64,000 nucleotides of DNA from Cyclina sinensis (Eukaryota; Mollusca; Bivalvia; Venerida; Veneridae): assembly GCA_012932295.1 (NCBI GenBank), contig JAAONU010000013.1, forward strand, positions 43,538,627-43,602,626. The letters are read 5' to 3'. The position numbers and the translations under genes were made by a program. This document shows positions 11,913 to 22,709 of this stretch, piece after piece; the stretch's first letter is position 1; every line of letters begins with the position of its first letter. Below the pieces are notes generated by a model, which did no database searches, was not told the origin of the DNA, and saw only the letters and a program-made list of their open reading frames with translations.

Positions 11913-12164
11913 CTGGGTGCTCACATGTTTTTGTGTAGACATCCCACGTGACTTGGTTTTTCTTCAAAGAACACTCATCCAGACAATCGGTATACAAAAA
12001 ACACTGCTCACTGTTCTGTTCATAGCTAATGGTACAACTTGTATTTACTGACAAACACAACGACAGACACTCCCAGTCTTTTAAGCCTGCCAAATAAAGT
12101 GTTGCTGACTCAACAGATATCACTTTGTATTTAGACATCAGTGTCAACGTGTACGATGCACACT
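11913..12164 (-). CDS. Exon 2, copy 1: apple/PAN-like domain
   Basis: A 252-base exon (84 codons, phase 1 both ends) lies between TTACAG and GTATAAG. The product starts ECASYTLT and carries 'WECLSLCLSVNTSCTISYEQ', 'CFLYTDCLDECSLKK' and a final 'VYTKTCEH'. The C-x3-C...C-x-I-x-Y...C spacing is that of apple/PAN domains, which bind proteins or carbohydrates. Assignment rests on the cysteine and aromatic pattern only. It is followed directly by the CCP exon. The frame is open in both copies, with several amino-acid differences between them, for example VESATLYLAG here and LESAPFYLTG in copy 2. Confidence 0.75.
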
Positions 12165-12742
12165 CTGTAAGAATAAACGCCACAATTTCAAAGTTTACGA
12201 CAGAAAATAGCGCATACTGATTTTAACAAATAATACATAGACTAATGTCTGAAGCTTTTTTTTAGCATTATCTTTTAAAATGAATGAAATATGAAAATCA
12301 TTTTGTTTCAGTTTGAAAGTGCAGTTTGTGTCTTTGTCTTAAACTCTTGTCAAAATACAACAGTTATGACATTTAATTAACTGATATGCACATGTCTTTA
12401 CAAAATGAAAGGGGGCTTTACGATATTAAAACTGAATTACTTATAGTAAGTTTGACTGGCATATAATGGCATTAAAGACGACTATTTATTAATACAGGAA
12501 ATTTGTAAATAAATAACAAATTAAGTTATTTCATTCTTTGTTTGTTAATTTTCATTTCATGTTTGTTTCAACTGAAAATATGTGAACAGACAAAAGATAG
12601 ACATAAAGGTTATATTAAATCTTTTCCATGAGTTCCGTAATGCCAATTTGAAAGATGCTAAATAGTTTACACGTGGTATTTACTAACATAAAGTTAAACC
12701 TTTTTTCTTTATAAAATCATTGTGCCAATTAAACGATATTAC
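12165..12742 (-). other. Intron 1 of receptor gene, copy 1
   Basis: AT-rich intron. Sequence similarity to copy 2 is visibly lower here than in introns 2 and 3. Confidence 0.65.
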
Positions 12743-13022
12743 CTGTTACACAAGTCTTTCGGTGAATCACAGAGCCCTCTCGGTACTGTATGTTAATATC
12801 TTTACAGTTACTTTCCCGACAGCCACCAGTTGTCGCATTGTATTCCACGACCATATTGTCACCTGTGAAGTCAGATAGGCAAGACATTCCTCTTCAGTGA
12901 TACTATAATATTGACCCTGTATGCAACCGCCGATCACTTACAATTGTAGCAGGTCTCAATATTTTATGGGCAAACTGGATCCCACATATAACCATGTTCA
13001 ATAGAAATAAAAAGTAACACAT
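12743..13022 (-). pseudogene. Exon 1, copy 1: signal peptide and Cys-rich domain, frameshifted
   Basis: Homologous to the intact 283-base exon 22427-22709, but three bases shorter because of three separate one-base losses. These are near 12980 (GGATCCCACAT here against GGATCCCCGCAT), near 12937 (CACTTACAATTG against CACTTCACAGTTG) and near 12849 (CCACGACC against CCACGGACC). From the same ATG the frame reads MCYFLFLLNMVICG, then leaves the original frame and reaches a stop after about 39 codons, inside the first shifted stretch. The three losses sum to one codon, so the last third of the exon is back in the ancestral frame, but the internal stop remains. The donor (GTAATA) is kept. Either copy 1 is a pseudogene, it starts elsewhere, or the assembly lost bases. 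Confidence 0.75.
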
Positions 13023-13873
13023 TTTACGTGATATCTGACTTACACTACTAGTTGATAAGGATCACTTATTGTAAGTGCTGAATCTTACTAAAGTGTGGCT
13101 AAAAATATAATAAATCGAATAAATGAAAATAAATGAAAGAATAACCATGAAAATTGACATAAAGTAAAAAAAATCCTGATCATTTAAGAGTAAAATATTC
13201 AAGGATAGTGGAAGAGTCGAAATAAGGCATCGCGCGGGCACCTTGACAACGCCGCCTCACGCTTCCGATGACATTGTGGACCCGATTTTAGGAGAATTGG
13301 TTTCTGGAAATATTGCAGCATAGTAGCATAAATGCACAGCGACACTCCCGAGACAGTGCACCACTTTTCTCTTTGTAAGCCCACTTCAGGCATCCAGACC
13401 CCTCTATTGATCATCACTAAGATACCCCCACCGCCCGACAATATCAGCGTTGGCCAGTGCTGTGACAAACATAAAATCACAGTGCACAAACATTATGTTG
13501 AAACATGCAAAAACTGCGTTAGTGATAGAGTCTTTATTTTAGCATCAATTTGTTGTACACAGGGGTTGTGTATCACTGACCTCTTTTTTTTCTTAAAAAA
13601 AGAAAAGATTAGATGAGTTCAAATGAGATCAATTTGACAATTTTTTTACGTCTTCCTGTTCGCATTTCGTTCTGTCCAACACACGTGGTTTGGCATTTTA
13701 CGGTTTGACAGTGGTATTCAGTTATGTTCTATGCAATTCTTAGCGTGTAACAAAAACTGAAAGTCCATTATACACATGTATACACCATCAAGTATTACAC
13801 CATTGTATATAAACACAATGCTGAAATTACTTTGTCAACGGACCAGATGCTAGCTTTTATAAAAAGCTAGGCT
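13023..13873. other. Upstream region of copy 1 and spacer between duplicates
   Basis: 13023-13462 matches the sequence upstream of copy 2, with about 100 bases less than copy 2 at 22905-23010. 13463-13873 is the only part of 4870-23238 not shared by the two copies. Short ORFs on both strands around 13200-13600 are not conserved in frame and I do not call them. Confidence 0.5.
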
Positions 13874-14649
13874 TGTACAACTAATTATGTTATTGTAATA
13901 TTGTTCCATTATACATTGAAAGTGAAATATTTGTTTACATGCATATGATGTCTGAGGCACATTGCCTTATTTCAAAAATAAATAATCTATGCATTGCATG
14001 CAATATTCAAAGATTTGCTCTAAATGTTCGGCAGTGACTAATACAATGACTTCGTTATTATTAATAATGACTGGTCAATTTTGTTACATTTTAATGTCTT
14101 CTCTAACTCTGAATTGGCATATCTCACTTGTTTCATTTACTTTTCTATAAAGCACTTAGTAATACTACTGTGTACGACTTTTTTACGCTAATATTAATGG
14201 GGTAAGATCATTTTTCCATTGGCAAAGTAGAGTAATTTGTTTTGTAAATAGTGACGTGTCTATGAATACGATAGATACAAACACGGAAATATAAAACATG
14301 TATTTAAATTATAATTGATATTTTTACTCCGTTAGCTAACGCTACCGTTTTCTTGTTGAAAAGATTTTAAATAAAAGTCTGAGATAAATCTTTTTTAATT
14401 GTCACACTTTGCCGTTATTGGAAGAAACGTTTAGATACGTAAGTCTAATGCTGATATGTTTTAAAATCTATGACAGAAACAAGACATTAACAGGAATATT
14501 AAGTGGCTAGAAAGATTTTCAACGAAGGCCATTGGCAGGGCAATCTTTATTTCTGAACACTTTTCTATGTAGCTTCTAATATTGTTAGACATAGTGAAAA
14601 TAAAACAGTTTTAAAAATAATCAAAATAAGAGGCAAGTTGACATGGCCA

Positions 14650-15211
14650 CCCCCGCCGAATGTGTTTGCTTAGTTATCATTCTTGTGCACAACATTTCTC
14701 CCCAATGAGATCTATCAACCTATGAAGTTTCAGGTTTCTCGGCACTTATGCAAAATGAGATATATTCACCTATGAAGATTCAAGTTGATGTCTCAAATAC
14801 TTTTCAAGTTATGCTCTGGACAAAAATTAAGCATAAAAATAACAGAGAACAATGACTAAAATACTTTTTGAGTTGATCTCCGGACAAAAATTATGCATAA
14901 ATTAATAACAAAGGACAATAACTCGAAAATTATGAAAGGTAGAGTTATCATTCTTCTGCACTTCAGTCCTCCTCTATGTGATCTATCCACCTATGAAGTT
15001 TCAAATTATCGATATCTCAAATACTTATCAAGTTATGCTCGGTAGAGGTATTATTCTTGTGCAAACTACTTCTCCTCAATTAGATCTATCCACCTATGAA
15101 GTTTCAAGTTGATATCTCAAATACTGTTTAGGTTATGCTCAGGACAAAAATGTAGGACGAACGGGCAGACACAGATTATAACCATATCCCCAGCCGTCTT
15201 TTCGGCGGGGG
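14650..15211. mobile_element. Non-autonomous inverted-repeat element in copy 2
   Basis: The insertion is absent from copy 1 at the matching place (near 5640). Its ends carry an 11-bp inverted repeat CCCCCGCCGAA (14650-14660) and TTCGGCGGGGG (15201-15211). Inside are tandem units that share the words 'gatctatccacctatgaagtttcaa'-type text in pieces (near 14706, 14762, 14980, 15080), and there is a 'ggacgaacgggcagacac' tail near 15155. No coding capacity. I read it as a MITE-like mollusc interspersed repeat. The true ends may lie some bases outside the inverted repeat. Confidence 0.6.
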
Positions 15212-15359
15212 ATAATAAGCAGATTCCCACTGTAAAACAGACTGTTTATTATTCTTTTTTCTTGAGAAATGCCCAAAAGGACTTTTTATCAGCTGGTAGA
15301 AACGGTTTTCAAATATTTTTCAAGCAAAACAAGATGGATGAATGCATGTCTCTGTATTT

Positions 15360-15884
15360 TATCCCCGATAATGACATAGCAGTAAATAGTAAAAGATAGA
15401 TAAAAATTTTTTGGACGGACAACATGGCGAAAAACGACTTCAGAGGGTATAAGTTCTTAAAAAACTAACTCACAGATGGGCCGATGATGGAACAAAAGAA
15501 AATGTTTATAGATCTGGAAATTCTAGCTGTAATTATGAAGAACTTATCTAAACTAAGTTACTGACTCATTTTTGTTACAGAAAAAAATGAAAATATAGTT
15601 TTACACACTTTTATCTGTAAAAATTTTACCCCGTTAGTCACAGTGTAGATACTTTAGTTATAACAACAGATCTAGATAATCAGTCTCTGTGGCAGTAGGG
15701 TAGATAGTCGATCTAAATTATACCGACCAAAAGATCATGGGTTCGAATCCTGGTAAAGTCAAAACTTTTTTTTTTCATTTTTCATGGTGCATAGAAGCAT
15801 ATGTTTTTCCATAGTATATTAACTTCTCTTAAATTTTAAAGAAAACAAATTTCTTAGCTAAATTCTCTGAGTTAGTCGCTTTAA
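15360..15884 (+). mobile_element. Insertion with tRNA-like promoter (SINE-like)
   Basis: A second insertion specific to copy 2, missing at about 5818 in copy 1. At 15684-15762 it holds a tRNA-like piece. An A-box-like 'tggcagtagggta' starts near 15690, and a near-perfect B box GGGTTCGAATCC lies at 15739-15750, followed by a T-run at 15765-15775 that could act as a pol III terminator. This is the layout of a tRNA-derived SINE head. The body is not recognised and the borders are approximate. Confidence 0.5.
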
Positions 15885-16343
15885 GAATATTGTGTGAATC
15901 GGTAAAATAAAACAGCATTTGCAGAAAGTAGAGTAGAAGTCTTTAAATGATTCTGGTAGTGTTGCTTGTTACCAAATACAAAGAAATGGGCTGACAAATG
16001 CGTCATCAATCAAGCTTTATCCAGCCTATGCGAATTTCACAAGGCTATGTGTAATAGTAATTACTTTTATTAAAAGTTTTCCTTGTTTACATGACCTTAC
16101 GACTTTGCATTGTTCTTGGAATATATTATGGTTGCTCTAGTATGTTGCTGTGCAACAGATCTTTCAAGCAAGAGAGATCCGTTGGCAGGAATTTCCCATC
16201 TGGTGCTGTGTCTGATAACATGTTAGTTACATCAAGTCTTCTGTAATCAAATATGCTCTCGGTATAATTCAACTAAATCTTCTTTCTTTCTCTGGAAAAT
16301 GTAGAGAAAGCCGGATAGGGAGAGACAGAGAGATAGACAAAGC

Positions 16344-16361
16344 GATATATATATATATATT
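16344..16361. repeat. (AT)n microsatellite
   Basis: A pure run of AT dinucleotides next to a GA-rich tract. It is absent in copy 1, which has an AGAG run at the matching place. Confidence 0.9.
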
Positions 16362-17304
16362 AGCTTCAGTATGTAGAAATCCATTTTAATTGTCATTTGT
16401 TTGTTAAGCAGTCTGACTATAATAGACCTTTACACAGACACATGAAGAATGGCCGAATGGTCAGCGTCTATGACCCTTCCCACCAGAATGTCCGACAAAA
16501 TCGTAGAAATGCTCCAGATATGCCTTTGTCAATAAAAAAACTACTATAGAAATGATTTATTTACAACTTAGGATAACAACTATATCCAGTGTCCTTTCTT
16601 TATTAAGAATATTCTTTTTTCCAAGAAAAACATTTTTACGTGACTTTTCTGTTTCATCGCAGTTCATTATTTTTAAATTAGATTTCAATATATAAAGTTT
16701 TTTAAATCACGATGCTGTATGGGATAACATGTTTGTTTGTTGATAGCTTTTAATTTAAGACCTCTGTTGGAGTATGAGTTTTTGTAGTTTGTTTGATTGT
16801 TTTTTTTCTTCCCAAATGTATTGAAAAGCGAGTTTTTCAACGTAATTAATGAGTTTTGTTTTCGTCAACATTCGGTAAAACTCAAAAAAGAAAAAAGAAA
16901 AAAAAAAAACATAGCTTAATTTTGGCAGAGCAAATGTTTTCATTCTCATTATAATATAGGTTTTTTTCGGAATTATAATGCTTTATTGGTTGATCATGTA
17001 TGTAGATTAAGAGTTTCTCATTCTTTAAAATGTTAGAAAAGTGAAGAAAAAAAGTCAGACAATAATACCTGATGATATTATTGGGGCAGGTGATACAGTG
17101 TACAAGCCCAAACCTGCACAGACCATAAGAAATTTAAACTACTTAGAAATGATGTTCTGCTAAGAATGCCATTGATACATTACATTATCCGCAAACCAAT
17201 AATTTTTCAGAATTTTCAGAATTCAGAATTTTCAGAAAAAATAATCACCATTTGTTTGATCATTATTTTTTATGAATATGTTTAAGGCCATACAAGACAG
17301 AAGA

Positions 17305-17990
17305 CTATGAATCTTCGATCCAGCACTCATTTCTACACGGTAAAGGTTGGTAATCTTCGTCGCTTTCTGCGTCATCATTTTCATTACTTACGTACTTTTT
17401 TGAAGATATACATCTTTTGTCAACTAAGGTCATTACATCACAACACAACATAATTCCACCCAAACTACACAAAATCACGAGACCCATAGTTCCAATAAAA
17501 ACAGAAGACGGCCTGGAATCGTATCTGCTTATAAGTTTAGACTGTGCGACTGCGGTTTTCTTCGTATCAATTTTGGTGTCCTTTATAAGTTTCGCAATGA
17601 TTTCGTCTTCCGTCATATTAGTAAATGTTTTGTTGCGATAACATATACATGGCATTATGTACAATTTTGATATGAGTTTTTCTGTTGATGTAAATGAGGA
17701 CGATTGACTAGTTGCCGACGTTGTTGATATAGCGGACGATGTTGATGGCGCCGATGTTGTTGTATAGGCGGATGATGATGTTGTTGGCGCCGACGTTGTT
17801 GTATACGCGGATGATGTTGTCACCGACGTTGTTGATTCTATAGATGTTATTGGTTGTGGTGTTGTCGATGAAGAGGTAGTTGTTGAAAACAGCGTTGTTA
17901 ACGACGTTGTTTCAGCTGATGTTTGTGTAGTTGCTTCAGCTTCTGTTGATGTTGCTGGGTTTTCTGATGTCGTTATTGGTGCTGGCGTCT
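17305..17990 (-). CDS. Last exon, copy 2: short mucin stalk, CxC motif, TM and tail
   Basis: Counterpart of 7222-8285 with the same acceptor and phase. The stalk has only a few repeats (SAYTTTSAPTTSS type). The juxtamembrane part 'CICYRNKTFTNMTEDE...IDTKKTAVAQSKLISRYDSRPSS', the TM span (VFIGTMGLVILCSLGGIMLC) and the tail ending NECWIEDS are conserved with few changes. The reading frame is intact to the stop. Sequence upstream of the repeat (SETPAPITTSENPATS) is almost identical to copy 1, while sequence after it is more diverged, so the repeat marks a change in similarity. The tail has no known signalling motif that I can see. Confidence 0.8.
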
Positions 17991-18819
17991 CTGAAAACAA
18001 TCAGGTAGATATTAGTTATTATGATTTTCAGTCTCACGGTTGATCATTCTCTCACTGCAGTGAAACGACAAACACTAAAAAGCTAATACTATCTTAGTTC
18101 ACTAAGAAATCGAACGAATGATATTTGTCCTGAAAATATTAAATACTTTTAAGGATACTGGTACTTAAAGAGCAGAACCTGTATATTGTTGTCTTTACGC
18201 AACATATACGGTACTCATTATTGGTTTGTTCTAAAGATCCTAACAGTATGTTATTTACTAATAAATGTTCCTGTTTTGTTTCGGTCAACTGTTTCTACGC
18301 ACTAATGTCAAGTTGACTAGGTGTACAAGTTACTGACATTGTATTTTTGTTGAGTTATATGTAAACATTGTCGGCACAATGTGAACAAAGCCTGTAAAAC
18401 AAATTGATTATTCCTAATAGACAGCTGTTAAACTTGTTCAAAGACATAATAAAACAGGTTCGGTAATAGACATCAGAGAATCGTGTTTGTTGGTCAGGAT
18501 CGTCGAATAATGCTTGAGAATAAAGCTTATTCAGACACTCACTGGCGACCTCAGTAAACTAGAATGCCCATGGGCAGCATGTCGAGCCTGCCAATGGAAA
18601 GCCGCCTATGGAGATGAGACAGTGAAATTGAAATTCTGGGAAGTTACTACAACTAGTGGACTGTCCGGGGAAGGGGAAGAATAGGACTATATAATGGATA
18701 TAGTAAGACATACCTTTTTTAGTTATGGAGTTCTTCCCCCCACACTGGACAGGACGACAGAATGACAAAATGACATAATAATGGAAGGACAAGGCAGGCC
18801 TATATATTTCTCTTTCAGG

Positions 18820-19235
18820 GAGAGTAATAAATGTATTACAGTATTTTCAAATTCTTCCATGCATGGAGAGGTAATGGCTCAGACAAGGTCTATCATCAAT
18901 ATTTTGGACCTTTGAGCTGTTACTGTGACCTTGACCTCTAAGCTAGGACACACGACACATCATCTCATAAAGGTGAACAAATGTGCCAAGGTTTTTTAAA
19001 ATCCTTCCATGCAGGGAGAAGTTATGGCCCGGACAAGGTCTATCATAAAAATTTTGGACTTTTGACCTGGCTCTGTGACCTTTTAGCTGGAAACTTGGGT
19101 CTTACAGGCGACACACCGTCTCATTAAGCTGAACAAATGTGCAAAGGTATTTCAAAATCCTTCAATGCACAGAGAAATTATGGCCCGGACAAGGCCATCT
19201 GGCATGGACGGACGGACGCACGCACGTACAAACAC
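18820..19235. repeat. Interspersed repeat in intron 3, copy 2
   Basis: Same tandem units as at 9100-9510, with 'ggacaaggtctatcat' and 'gtgaccttgacctct' words and a 'ggacggacggacgcacgc' tail. Unclassified mollusc repeat type. Confidence 0.6.
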
Positions 19236-19696
19236 CGAACTGCAATGCCAAATGTGACGACTATGTCGAGCTATCCGCAAGCGGACTCGACAAAAAATGA
19301 ATTTCTTATTCAAAAACTTTACACCGCAGTCTAGCTTTTCCTCGTGCGAGCAATGGACAACTTCGGTATTAAGGTCGTGTCTTTTTGTTCCATCTAGTTA
19401 GGAATCACAAAGTTTAAAATTAGAGAAAAAGTCAAATCGTTAATCCAAAATCATTTCTTACATTATAAAATGTCTTTAACTTGTCGATTAAAGGTTCCGT
19501 TTATGTTGAATAAAAAAATAATGCAATTGTTGAATTTGGTGGTTTTCATTGACGGCGAGTATATGTATTTTTCCAGTCCTTTGTGCGTCGAAATTTATCA
19601 CTGCGAATTATCACATTTATTCTATATTCAGTTAACAGAACTCCGAAGCTGTATAGGCACTATTTCAAATGAGAACTAAGATTTTACAAAACATAC

Positions 19697-20246
19697 CACT
19701 TGTTGTTCCGTTGAGTTCGCAAGTTGGCAGGCGGATATCCCAGTTTCCTGTAATGTCACATGTAGCAGAAGCATTTCCAACTAAAATATAGCCAGGGTCA
19801 CATGTAAATGTTGCTACATCATTGTATTCTCTTCCAGATAAAATTACTTTTCCATTTGTAATAGACTCAATCTCTCTACAATTTACTAGTTCACACTCAG
19901 GATCTCTTCCCTCCCATACGCCCAGTTCAGTACATTGTCTCGTTGAACTTTCGGTGGAAAGCATATATGTAAAGTTACAGCTGTAGTAGGCTGTATGCTG
20001 ATATCCTGTTCCGGTGAAATTTACAAATCCATTCGCCGGTGAATTTGGTTCCCCACAGTCTGCAATCTCGCAAGTGGGCGTGGTTTCACTCCAGGTTGCG
20101 TCCGATTGACAGAGCGCCGTAAGAGTGTTCGTTGTAGTGTTTGCTACAACAAAACCTGGGTTGCAGGTAAAGGTGGCCGTGTCAAACTCGGCAGTTCCCG
20201 TTGATAACAACAGATCCATTTACCGGACTTGTCAGATTTCCACAAC
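19697..20246 (-). pseudogene. Exon 3, copy 2: three CCP modules, frameshifted
   Basis: Homologue of the intact exon 9980-10528, but 550 bases long instead of 549. The extra base lies at about 20195-20201 (GCAGTTCCCGTTG here, GCAGTCCCATTG in copy 1). Coming from the acceptor in phase 1, the frame reads CGNLTSPVNGSVVING and then runs into a TGA a few codons later, before the second cysteine of module 1. After the shift, all three CCP modules are still open, with almost no amino-acid change from copy 1 (for example ASATCD against ASASCD). This suggests a recent lesion, a conversion event from an intact copy, or a base error. Acceptor and donor are conserved. Confidence 0.75.
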
Positions 20247-20741
20247 CTAGAAATCAAAAGAAATTGACAAATCAAAAATATATAAATAAACACGGTGTAA
20301 TCAAACTAAAACAAAAATACCTCAGTTGCTTCTTTCTAACGGTCACTGAGTTAGTCCACGTTTTAACCATTTGGAACATAACTTCCGTACTATAGATTTG
20401 ATAAAAATATAAAATATGTTTGATTTAAGGGTGAATCAACAAACCTGTCTGCTTGTTTCTTGTGTTTGCTTTGTTCTTAGTCGATTATTACAATATTATG
20501 ATTTACATCTAGCAAAAAACATTCATTCATTTAATTAAATGTTTTTCGTGTAACCTGTAACGTGTTTTCAAATATAATAACAGTAATCTTGTTACAAAAT
20601 GATTTTCAGAGTGTTCAATGTAGACTTGTGGATCTACAAAAATAAAGACAGACATACCTTTAAAATTCAAGCTAAATAGTATATATTTATTATGAACACC
20701 TGTAAAGTATTGACGCTTGATTGAAAGCTGAAAGCTGAAAT

Positions 20742-20756
20742 CCTAACCCTAACCCT
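20742..20756. repeat. Interstitial telomere-like filler
   Basis: Copy 2 has CCTAACCCTAACCCT next to a tandem 'gaaagctgaaagctg' where copy 1 (near 11027) has only 'gaaagctgaattgtact'. Two and a half units of the animal telomere repeat (CCCTAA) replace about ten bases. Confidence 0.8.
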
Positions 20757-21605
20757 GATTATTTATTTTATCGATCTACTCAAAATTAATTGGCTCTGCA
20801 GACTAATTATTGTAAACAGTCGAGTAATTGTTAAAAAAAGATATAAAAAGACCTCACTTTGGAAATCTGATCTATGTATAACGCCACATTATTTTGAGAA
20901 GTACTAAATTTTATATAGAATAATTAAACCTTTTATTTCATCAGACATAAAGGAAAATCGAAGGGAAAAAGGTATCTTAGTAGAATAATGGCATGATAGA
21001 AAATCATTGACAGCAGACAAAAGTTATACTTTCAAGAATCCTACAAAACTCAACCGGAAAACCGGAGAATATAAAGTGTGTCTGTCTCTTATTAGACACC
21101 GTAGGCCCTGACCTACACTTTGCGACCCTACCCAACCCACTCTAAAAATAAATATTTTTTAGGTATAGAAATAGATCAAACACCTAAACTGTTATAAAAA
21201 CTCAAGGGTTCGGTGTAGTAAATTTTATTTTACCATGCGACGAACTGATAAGTTTTAAATATATTCTTACAGGCACCATGATCTTTTTTAGATATAAAAG
21301 AGATGGAGGGTCAAGTCCCCCGTACCGCACAGAAATCAAACTTACATTTCCATATAAACAAAGCTAAGCCCTGTCTAATTTAGGTGATTAATTTCGCCTT
21401 GACAACATACGGCAATCTTTATTTTCTGCAACTAAATTCATTATGGTAAACAATAACTTTATGTCAATAACAAATGAAAAAGAAAAGATGCATTTTTTGC
21501 AACTAATGCTTGATTTAAAAAAAAAAATATTTTTTGCATAAATGTATTCGTTGAAAGTTTCTGCAGGATGTTGTACTCGTATATGTAAGAAAACCTTTCT
21601 TATAC

Positions 21606-21857
21606 CTGGGTGCTCACATGTTTTTGTGTAGACATCCCAAGTGACTTGGTTTTTCTTCAAAGAACACTCATCAAGACAATCGGTATACAAAAAACACTGC
21701 TCACTGTTCTGTTCATAGCTAATGGTACAACTTGTATTTACTGACAAACACAGCGACAGACACTCCCAGTCTTTTAAGCCTGTCAAATAAAATGGTGCTG
21801 ACTCGAGAGATATCACTTTGTATTTAGACATCAGTGTCAACGTGTACGATGCACACT
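21606..21857 (-). CDS. Exon 2, copy 2: apple/PAN-like domain
   Basis: 252 bases with the same junctions and phase as 11913-12164. All cysteines are kept (ECASY, WECLSLCL, SCTISYE, QCFLYTDCLDEC, KTCEH). The substitutions between copies are LESAPFYLTG against VESATLYLAG. The frame is open across the exon and joins exon 1 as KTCVT(E)CASY. Confidence 0.75.
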
Positions 21858-22426
21858 CTGTAAGAATAAACGTCACAATTTCACAGTTTACTACAGAAAT
21901 TAAACGCATTCTGATTTTAACAAATAATGCATGGACTAATGTCTGAGGCTGTTTTTTTAAGGTTTATCTTTTAAAATGAATGAAATATGAAAATCATTCT
22001 GTTTCAGTTTGAAACTGCAGTTTGTCTGTTTGTCTTAAACTCAAAATACTACACTTATGACATATTTAATTAACTGATATGCACATGTCTTTACAAAATG
22101 AAAGGGGGCTTTACGATATTAAAACTGAATTACTTATAGTAAGTTTGACTGGCATATAATGGCATTAAAGACGACTATTTATTAATACAGGAAATTTGTA
22201 AATAAATAACAAATTAAGTTATTTCATTCTTTGTGTGTTAATTTTCATTTCATGTTTGTTTCAACTGAAAATATGTGGACAGACAAAAGATAGATATAAA
22301 GTTATATTAAATATTTTACATGAGTTCCGTAATGCCAATTTGGAAGATGTGAAAAAGTTTACACGTGGTATTTACTAACAAACTTTTTTTCTTTATAAAA
22401 TCATTGTGCCAATAAAACGACAATAC

Positions 22427-22709
22427 CTGTTACACAAGTCTTTCGGTGAATCACAGAGCCCTCTCGGTACTGTATTTTAATATCTTCACAGTTATTTTCC
22501 CGACAGCCACCAGTTGTCGCATTGTATTCCACGGACCATATTGTCACCTGTGAAGTCAGATAGGCAAGACATTCCTCTTCAGTGATATTAGAATATTGAC
22601 CCTGTAGGCAACCGCCGATCACTTCACAGTTGTAACAGGTCTCAATATTTGATGGACAAACTGGATCCCCGCATATAACCATGTTCACTAGAAATATAAA
22701 GTAACACAT
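22427..22709 (-). CDS. Exon 1, copy 2: signal peptide and Cys-rich domain (intact)
   Basis: The ATG at 22709 starts a short hydrophobic leader (MCYFIFLVNMVICG), then 'DPVCPSNIETCYNCEVIGGC', 'NITEEECLAYLTSQ', 'WSVEYNATTGGCRENNC' and 'HRKTCVTG', ending at a GTATTG donor in phase 1. The C-rich segment with 'EECLAYxT...WSVEYNATTGGC' resembles another apple/PAN-type fold, which is a tentative reading. The leader is short for a signal peptide but is hydrophobic and followed by small residues. An upstream exon cannot be excluded. This exon is intact here, while its counterpart in copy 1 has three one-base losses. Confidence 0.7.

Larger units (their letters stand above)
4870..13462. repeat. Segmental duplication, copy 1
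   Basis: This block matches 13874-23238 in the same orientation from end to end. It starts at 'acaactaactatgttattg' and stops at 'ggccagtgctgt'. By eye, the left part (about 4870-7600) and right part (about 12200-13460) differ moderately from copy 2. The core (about 8200-12000) is nearly identical, introns included. Copy 1 lacks the two insertions found in the left part of copy 2 and has a longer mucin repeat. It contains one four-exon minus-strand gene. Confidence 0.9.

Noticed and set aside
13199..13616. Overlapping ORFs around the end of copy 1 ('MPEVGLQREKWCTVSGVS')
   Set aside because: The counterpart in copy 2 (22918-23207) keeps only part of the frame and has different ends. It looks like a non-coding repeat.
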